From the NCBI GenBank assembly GCA_905209135.1, contig CAJLRT010000021.1, positions 1 through 10,905 on the forward strand: a DNA stretch of 10,905 nt, read 5' to 3'. Below the pieces are notes generated by a model. The model saw nothing but the letters and a program-made list of their open reading frames with translations. It was not told where the DNA came from and did no database searches. The translations under genes were made by a program, and so were the position numbers. How positions within the stretch are numbered: the first letter of the stretch is position 1; each line of letters starts with the position of its first letter. This document shows positions 7,257 to 10,905 of this stretch, piece by piece. This DNA is from an uncultured Eubacteriales bacterium. Its GTDB lineage: Bacteria > Bacillota > Clostridia > Oscillospirales > UMGS1783.

Positions 7257-7808
7257 ATGGATACGTATAAACTGAAAGTCGCGGGCGTGGAACGCGACCT
7301 GCCCCTCTGCAAGCTCAAGGACGACCTCTACATCGCCGCCTTCGTGATCTTCGGCGACGTGGAGCTGACGACGGCCTGCGCCGCGGAGCTCAACAAGGTC
7401 GCGCCCGAGCACGACATCATGATTACCGCGGAGGCGAAGGGCATCCCCCTCGTCTATGAAATGGCCCGCCAGCGCGGCGAAAACAATTACCTGATCGCCC
7501 GCAAGGCGCTCAAGCTGTATATGCGCGAGCCGCACTCGATCGAGGTGCGCTCCATTACGACGGACAAGAAGCAGGTGCTCTACATAGACGCGGCGGACGT
7601 GGAGAAAATGCGCGGCAAGCGCGTGCTCATCATCGACGACGTGATCAGCACGGGCGAGTCGGTGTTCGCTGTGGAGAAGCTCGTCAAGGAGTCGGGCGGC
7701 ACGGTCGTCGGCAAGATGGCCATTCTGGCCGAGGGCGACGCCGTTTACCGCGACGACATTATCTACCTTGAAAAACTGCCCCTTTTTGTGCCCGGAAAAA
7801 ACATGTGA
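7257..7808 (+). CDS. Adenine-PRT-like phosphoribosyltransferase
   Basis: A type I phosphoribosyltransferase of 183 residues. The PRPP-binding motif VLIIDDVISTGES is at 123-135, the pyrophosphate-loop region AEAKGIPLVYEMAR at 58-71 and a YLIARKALKLYM strand at 78-89. The layout is closest to the adenine/xanthine branch, and close relatives in Clostridia are commonly labelled adenine phosphoribosyltransferase; substrate (adenine, xanthine or another base) cannot be fixed by eye. It would salvage a purine base to its nucleotide using PRPP. GAGGTG (7244-7249) overlaps the stop of the HIT gene and the gap is 12 bases, so it is the last gene of the alaS operon. No terminator follows; a new promoter begins one base after its TGA. 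Confidence 0.88.
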   Translation: MDTYKLKVAGVERDLPLCKLKDDLYIAAFVIFGDVELTTACAAELNKVAPEHDIMITAEAKGIPLVYEMARQRGENNYLIARKALKLYMREPHSIEVRSITTDKKQVLYIDAADVEKMRGKRVLIIDDVISTGESVFAVEKLVKESGGTVVGKMAILAEGDAVYRDDIIYLEKLPLFVPGKNM

Positions 7809-7809
7809 G

Positions 7810-7838
7810 TTGACAACCGGACGGGGTTCATGTATGAT
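7810..7838 (+). promoter_or_regulatory. Sigma-A promoter of the mutarotase gene
   Basis: TTGACA (7810-7815, perfect consensus), a 17-base spacer and TATGAT (7833-7838). Predicted transcription start near 7845, only about 15 bases before the ATG and just before the ribosome binding site GGAGGTG (7848-7854). This excludes the in-frame ATG at 7830 as the start of the mutarotase. Confidence 0.85.
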
Positions 7839-7859
7839 AGAAAAAACGGAGGTGTTTCC

Positions 7860-8726
7860 ATGGCGCTGACAGAAATTACAAACGGAAAAGTGACTGCGGT
7901 TATCTCGGACAAGGGCGCGGAACTGCAAAGCCTGGTATACGGCGGCATTGAATATATCTGGCAGGGAGACCCGAAATACTGGAACCGGCGCGCGCCGGTC
8001 CTGTTCCCCTTTGTGGGCCGCTGCAAAAACGACGCGTTTACCTATGCCGGCGGAACCTACCATATCGGCCAGCACGGTTTCGCGCGCGACAACGTATTTG
8101 AGGTGACTGCGGCGGGGCAGAGCAGCGCTTCGTTCAGCCTGCAGTCGAATCCGGAGCTGAAAAAGAAATACCCGTTTGACTTTGAGTTTATCATCACATA
8201 CCGGCTGCAGGGGACGACCCTTTCCGTCGAGTACGACGTGACGAACAAGGGCAGTTCCATGATGTTTTTCTCCGTCGGTTCGCACGAGGCTTTCCGCTGC
8301 CCGCTGGTGGAGGGCGAGCGGTTTGAGGACTATACGATAAAGCTCAACCAGAACGAGCGGCTGGACCGCTATTATCTGGAGGACGGCCTGGCTGGCCTGA
8401 CCGGCGAGCCGTTTATCGACTTCGGTCAGGAGCTTCCGCTCAGCCACGAGTACTTCCGCTCCAGCGCGGCGGTGCTCAAGGACGTCAAGTCCACGTCGGC
8501 GACGCTGCGCAGCGGTGTTTCGGGCCACGGCGTGACCGTCGGGTTCGAAGGGTTCCCAAACCTCGGCCTGTGGCAGCCGTACGGCGCGCCCTTTGTGTGC
8601 ATTGAGCCCTGGCTGGGCCTGTCCGACGCGGTGAATTTCAGCGGCGAACTGCCGAACAAGGCGTATATCCAGCGCGTGAACGCGGGCGCAAGCCGCGCCT
8701 GCACCCATACGATCACGCTGTTTTAA
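7860..8726 (+). CDS. Aldose 1-epimerase family protein (galactose mutarotase-like, LacX type)
   Basis: A 288-residue beta-sandwich sugar epimerase that would interconvert alpha and beta anomers, or bind a hexose-6-phosphate, in the cytoplasm. Family marks: KGAELQSL (18-25), YIWQGDPKYWNRRAPVLFPF (32-51), HGFARD with His72, GSHEAF with His142 and CIEPWLGL with Glu249 as the probable catalytic base. His72, His142 and Glu249 correspond to the two histidines and glutamate of galactose mutarotases. No signal peptide. The ATG is 5 bases after GGAGGTG. It has its own promoter and is followed by a 232-base non-coding gap, so it is probably a single-gene unit that can also receive read-through from the alaS operon. 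Sugar specificity is not readable. Confidence 0.93.
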   Translation: MALTEITNGKVTAVISDKGAELQSLVYGGIEYIWQGDPKYWNRRAPVLFPFVGRCKNDAFTYAGGTYHIGQHGFARDNVFEVTAAGQSSASFSLQSNPELKKKYPFDFEFIITYRLQGTTLSVEYDVTNKGSSMMFFSVGSHEAFRCPLVEGERFEDYTIKLNQNERLDRYYLEDGLAGLTGEPFIDFGQELPLSHEYFRSSAAVLKDVKSTSATLRSGVSGHGVTVGFEGFPNLGLWQPYGAPFVCIEPWLGLSDAVNFSGELPNKAYIQRVNAGASRACTHTITLF

Positions 8727-8773
8727 TCTCATATACGCTGTTTTTCCATCGCGGAAATATGCTTTGAATTCGG

Positions 8774-8799
8774 ATCCGTGGGAGAACCCTCCCACGGAT
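8774..8799 (+). terminator. Perfect 11-bp hairpin, probable terminator of the mutarotase gene
   Basis: ATCCGTGGGAG (8774-8784), loop AACC, CTCCCACGGAT (8789-8799). The stem is perfect and stable, 47 bases after the mutarotase stop. The tail is poor for an intrinsic terminator: only TT then CCATAA follows, without a T run. It could be a terminator with a weak tail or an RNA-stabilising 3' hairpin. Confidence 0.6.
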
Positions 8800-8823
8800 T
8801 TCCATAATCCGTCGCAAGAGCGA

Positions 8824-8898
8824 GAAATGCCGCGTCCGAGTGAGCATTTCCCGGGAAATGCGGAAAATCCGGCCCGCTTCCCGGTTTGATTGAAATGC
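8824..8898 (+). repeat. GAAATGC heptamer array with an 18-bp palindrome
   Basis: GAAATGC occurs at 8824-8830, 8855-8861 and 8892-8898, and inverted (GCATTTC) at 8844-8850. The inverted and second direct copies form the perfect palindrome GCATTTCCCGGGAAATGC (8844-8861). The last copy lies inside the -35/-10 spacer of the promoter of the ACT gene. This arrangement looks like a multi-site operator; alternatively the copies form two mutually exclusive 7-bp RNA hairpins on any transcript that reads through. Which protein binds is unknown. Confidence 0.6.
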
Positions 8899-8915
8899 GC
8901 TTATTGTGGTATAGT
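8886..8915 (+). promoter_or_regulatory. Candidate promoter of the ACT-hom-lysC operon
   Basis: TTGATT (8886-8891), an 18-base spacer and TATAGT (8910-8915). Transcription would start near 8922, leaving about 37 bases before the TTG start codon at 8959. The spacer holds a GAAATGC repeat copy, so a bound repressor would block polymerase here. Confidence 0.65.
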
Positions 8916-8958
8916 TGTGCGCGTATTGAGTACAGTTGTTCTCAGGAGGCGAACTCTT

Positions 8959-9399
8959 TTGGAGAGTCTGAAATACTATATAGTATCGGGGGATATGCTG
9001 CCCGAAGCCGCAGTCAAAACGGTGGAAGCGAAACGCCTGCTGAAGAACGGAGAGGCGCATACCATGTCGGAGGCGGCCAGGGCCGTGGGCATATCGCGCA
9101 GCGTGTTTTATAAGTATAAGGATAAGGTGCACCCGTTTTACGACAGGGGGATAGACCGGACGGTCACGCTCTATGCGCAGCTTCAGGACCGCGCCGGCGT
9201 GCTCAGCTCCTTTCTCGGCATATTTGCGGGCGCCGGAGCGAATATACTTACCATGAACCAGAACATACCGGTGGACGGAACGGCGTCGATCTCCGTGACC
9301 GCGCAGACGGGCGAGCTTGTTATGGAACTGTCTGAACTGCTCGAACGGCTGCGGGCGAGCGAAGGCGTTGTGGAAGTCGACTTTATCACAGGCGAGTAA
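8959..9399 (+). CDS. ACT domain-containing protein (UPF0735 / PheB-like), TTG start
   Basis: A 146-residue small protein with an N-terminal helix-turn-helix-like part (TMSEAARAVGISRSVFYKYK, about 34-53) and a C-terminal ACT domain (about 66-143; VTLYAQLQDRAGVLSSFLGI, then GANILTMNQ). ACT domains bind amino acids; the family includes B. subtilis PheB and its role is unproven. Start choice: AGGAGG (8944-8949) lies 9 bases before a TTG at 8959, and this gives the length of about 147 residues usual for the family. There is no ATG nearby, and the longer in-frame extension begins inside the promoter. ACTCT (8953-8957) and AGAGT (8963-8967) could form a small hairpin with the TTG in its loop. Homoserine dehydrogenase follows after 22 bases, so a role in threonine/methionine/lysine control is likely by context. 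Confidence 0.9.
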   Translation: MESLKYYIVSGDMLPEAAVKTVEAKRLLKNGEAHTMSEAARAVGISRSVFYKYKDKVHPFYDRGIDRTVTLYAQLQDRAGVLSSFLGIFAGAGANILTMNQNIPVDGTASISVTAQTGELVMELSELLERLRASEGVVEVDFITGE

Positions 9400-9421
9400 A
9401 ACGGTAGGAGGACATACAAAT

Positions 9422-10642
9422 ATGGCAAAAGTGGCACTGCTCGGACACGGCGTCGTCGGCAGCGGCGTGGCCGAGGTACTCATGAAGAACGCGGGCTCCA
9501 TAGCAAAGCGCGCCGGCGAGGGCATCGAGATAAAATACATCCTCGATATCCGCGACTTTCCGGGGCTGGAATACAGCGACCGCTTTGTCCGCGACTATGA
9601 CGTGATCGAGCACGACCCCGAAATCGAGGTCGTTATAGAGGTCATCGGCGGTATTAAGCCGGCGTATGAATTTGTCAGCCGCGCAATATTGGCGGGCAAG
9701 AGCGTCGTGACCTCCAACAAGGAACTGGTGGCGGCCCGCGGCGCGCAGCTTCTGGAGCTGGCGACGCAGAACGGCGTCAAGTTCCTGTTCGAGGCGAGCG
9801 TGGGCGGGGGCATCCCCATCATACGGCCCATGCACCAGTGCCTTGCAGCAAACGAGCTGGACGGCATTACCGGCATCCTCAACGGGACGACGAACTATAT
9901 CCTCACCAAGATGGCGAAGGACCACGCGCCCTTTGACGAGACGCTGAAAATGGCGCAGCAGCTCGGCTATGCCGAGAGCAATCCGGCTGCCGACATCGAG
10001 GGAACCGACGCCTGCCGCAAAATCTGCATTCTCGCGTCGCTCGCCTTCGGCCGCCATATCTATCCGGAATATGTGCACACGGAGGGCATCACCCGTATCA
10101 GTTCGCAGGATATGGCCGCCGCAGCGGCCATGGGCGCCACCGTCAAGCTGCTGGGCGTTGCAAGAAAGGCGGAGGACGGCAGGGTATTCATCCTCGTCGC
10201 GCCGTTCGTCGTGCCCCATGACCATGTGCTGTCCAACGTCGAGGACGTGTTCAACGGCATCCTCGTCACGGGCGACGCGATCGGCGAAGTGACGTTCTTC
10301 GGCCGCGGCGCGGGCAAACTGCCGACAGCAAGCGCCGTCGTCGCCGACATCATCGACTGCGTCAAGCACAGAGCCGAGGGAAACAACATACAATGGAAAG
10401 ACCCCGGCGCGGATATTACGGCGGATTACAAAACGGTGAAGATCGCGCGGCTGGTCCGCATCCCCAAACAGGACCGCGAGGGTCTGATCAAAAAAGCAGT
10501 GCTGCGCGAAGTGCCGTCCGCCCAGCCGGACGAGTGCTGGCTTGAGACGCCGCCCATCACCGAAGTGGAATTTATCAATATGTTCGGGCAGGTGCATGTG
10601 CTGTCCATGCTCCGTATCATCGGCCGGACGGACTTTATTTGA
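9422..10642 (+). CDS. hom: Homoserine dehydrogenase
   Basis: Reduces aspartate semialdehyde to homoserine with NAD(P)H, the branch step towards threonine and methionine. The Rossmann motif GHGVVGSG is at 8-15, TSNKEL with Lys100 at 97-102, ILNGTTNYIL at 152-161 and the catalytic stretch GYAESNPAADIEGTDACRK (182-200) with Glu185, Asp191, Glu193, Asp196 and Lys200. At 406 residues it is shorter than the roughly 430 of B. subtilis-type enzymes. The last 75 residues (from about 332) do not show the usual GVLA-type ACT signature; only a hydrophobic VHVLSMLRII end resembles an ACT strand. AGGAGG is 10 bases before the ATG. It sits between an ACT-domain gene and aspartokinase, 22 and 19 bases apart, in one operon. 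Enzyme identity is firm; how it senses threonine is open. Confidence 0.97.
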   Translation: MAKVALLGHGVVGSGVAEVLMKNAGSIAKRAGEGIEIKYILDIRDFPGLEYSDRFVRDYDVIEHDPEIEVVIEVIGGIKPAYEFVSRAILAGKSVVTSNKELVAARGAQLLELATQNGVKFLFEASVGGGIPIIRPMHQCLAANELDGITGILNGTTNYILTKMAKDHAPFDETLKMAQQLGYAESNPAADIEGTDACRKICILASLAFGRHIYPEYVHTEGITRISSQDMAAAAAMGATVKLLGVARKAEDGRVFILVAPFVVPHDHVLSNVEDVFNGILVTGDAIGEVTFFGRGAGKLPTASAVVADIIDCVKHRAEGNNIQWKDPGADITADYKTVKIARLVRIPKQDREGLIKKAVLREVPSAQPDECWLETPPITEVEFINMFGQVHVLSMLRIIGRTDFI

Positions 10643-10661
10643 GAATTGGAGGGCTTCACAT

Positions 10662-10905
10662 ATGGCTCTGATTGTACAGAAATTCGGCGGCTCTTCCGTC
10701 GCCGACACACAGCGCCTGGAAAACGTCGCGGATATCATTACGGATACATACAAGGCGGGCAACCAGGTCATCGTCGTCGTTTCGGCGCAGGGCGACACGA
10801 CGGACGAGATCATTGAAAAAGCGGGGGAGATCAACCCCAACCCCTCCCGGCGCGAGATGGACGTTCTGATGAGCGCCGGGGAACAGATCAGCATGGCGCT
10901 GCTCG
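10662..10905 (+). CDS. lysC: Aspartokinase (partial, N-terminal 81 residues)
   Basis: Phosphorylates aspartate, the first step of lysine, threonine and methionine synthesis. The visible part starts MALIVQKFGGSSVAD, which is the ATP-binding KFGGSSVA motif of aspartokinases, followed by VIVVVSAQGDTTDEI and REMDVLMSAGEQIS, the substrate-binding region. The reading frame is open to the window end, so the regulatory ACT domains are not visible and the class (mono- or bifunctional) cannot be told, although a separate hom directly upstream argues for the monofunctional lysC type. GGAGGG lies 8 bases before the ATG and the gap to hom is 19 bases. Confidence 0.95.
   Translation, partial: MALIVQKFGGSSVADTQRLENVADIITDTYKAGNQVIVVVSAQGDTTDEIIEKAGEINPNPSRREMDVLMSAGEQISMALL

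Noticed and set aside
8890..8958. Longer N-terminus of the ACT protein from 8890, with a CAYC that might suggest a zinc site
   Set aside because: It starts between the -35 and the -10 of the promoter, has no Shine-Dalgarno and would make the protein longer than its family; TTG at 8959 after AGGAGG fits better.
8713..9540. A 275-codon minus-strand frame across the intergenic gap and ACT gene
   Set aside because: Composition changes along its length and it has no motif; the ACT gene on the plus strand explains the region and the gap holds promoter and repeat features.
10780..10800. SAQGD in aspartokinase where many enzymes have SAMGD
   Set aside because: A mild variant that I recall from other clostridial aspartokinases; not enough to suggest altered function.
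9386..10894. A 502-codon minus-strand open frame opposite hom and lysC
   Set aside because: It mirrors the codon pattern of hom, has no family features and no suitable ribosome binding site; hom and lysC are unambiguous.

Overview
The window is GC-rich and dense with genes. It reads as chromosome from a high-GC member of the Clostridia (Oscillospiraceae or Christensenellales type). Three things point there: an alanyl-tRNA synthetase gene controlled by a T-box leader, a Xaa-Pro peptidase / efp / CD1247-like cluster of the kind seen in sporulating Firmicutes, and strong AGGAGG-type ribosome binding sites before nearly every gene. The taxonomic placement is inference. I see no insertion sequence, phage gene, CRISPR array, tRNA or rRNA.

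Left arm (1-2822, minus strand). Transcription runs leftward from a promoter near 2859-2888. The order is an endonuclease IV-like TIM-barrel protein, an M24 Xaa-Pro aminopeptidase, elongation factor P and a CD1247-like acidic coiled-coil protein that leaves the window at base 1. A second, AT-rich promoter candidate (855-883) sits just before efp.

Centre (2823-7808, plus strand). A divergent intergenic region of 356 bases holds two back-to-back sigma-A promoters and a complete T-box riboswitch (alanine GCU specifier, antiterminator and terminator). It controls alaS. Downstream, with gaps of only 12-13 bases, come a short Old Yellow Enzyme-type oxidoreductase, a HIT-family hydrolase and an adenine-PRT-like phosphoribosyltransferase. 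This looks like one operon, so tRNA-Ala charging may set the level of all four genes.

Right arm (7809-10905, plus strand). A consensus promoter that starts one base after the phosphoribosyltransferase stop drives a galactose-mutarotase-like gene. A non-coding gap (8727-8958) follows with a perfect 11-bp hairpin, an 18-bp palindrome and four copies of the heptamer GAAATGC, one of them inside the next promoter. That promoter serves an ACT-domain regulator-like protein (TTG start), homoserine dehydrogenase and aspartokinase (cut by the window end), which together form an aspartate-family amino acid operon.

Most of the window is housekeeping. The parts most worth a second look are the GAAATGC repeat array before the ACT-hom-lysC operon, the pairing of a free ACT protein with a homoserine dehydrogenase whose own C-terminal domain looks degenerate, the altered metal-site motif in the endonuclease IV-like protein, and the Old Yellow Enzyme that ends straight after a cysteine cluster.
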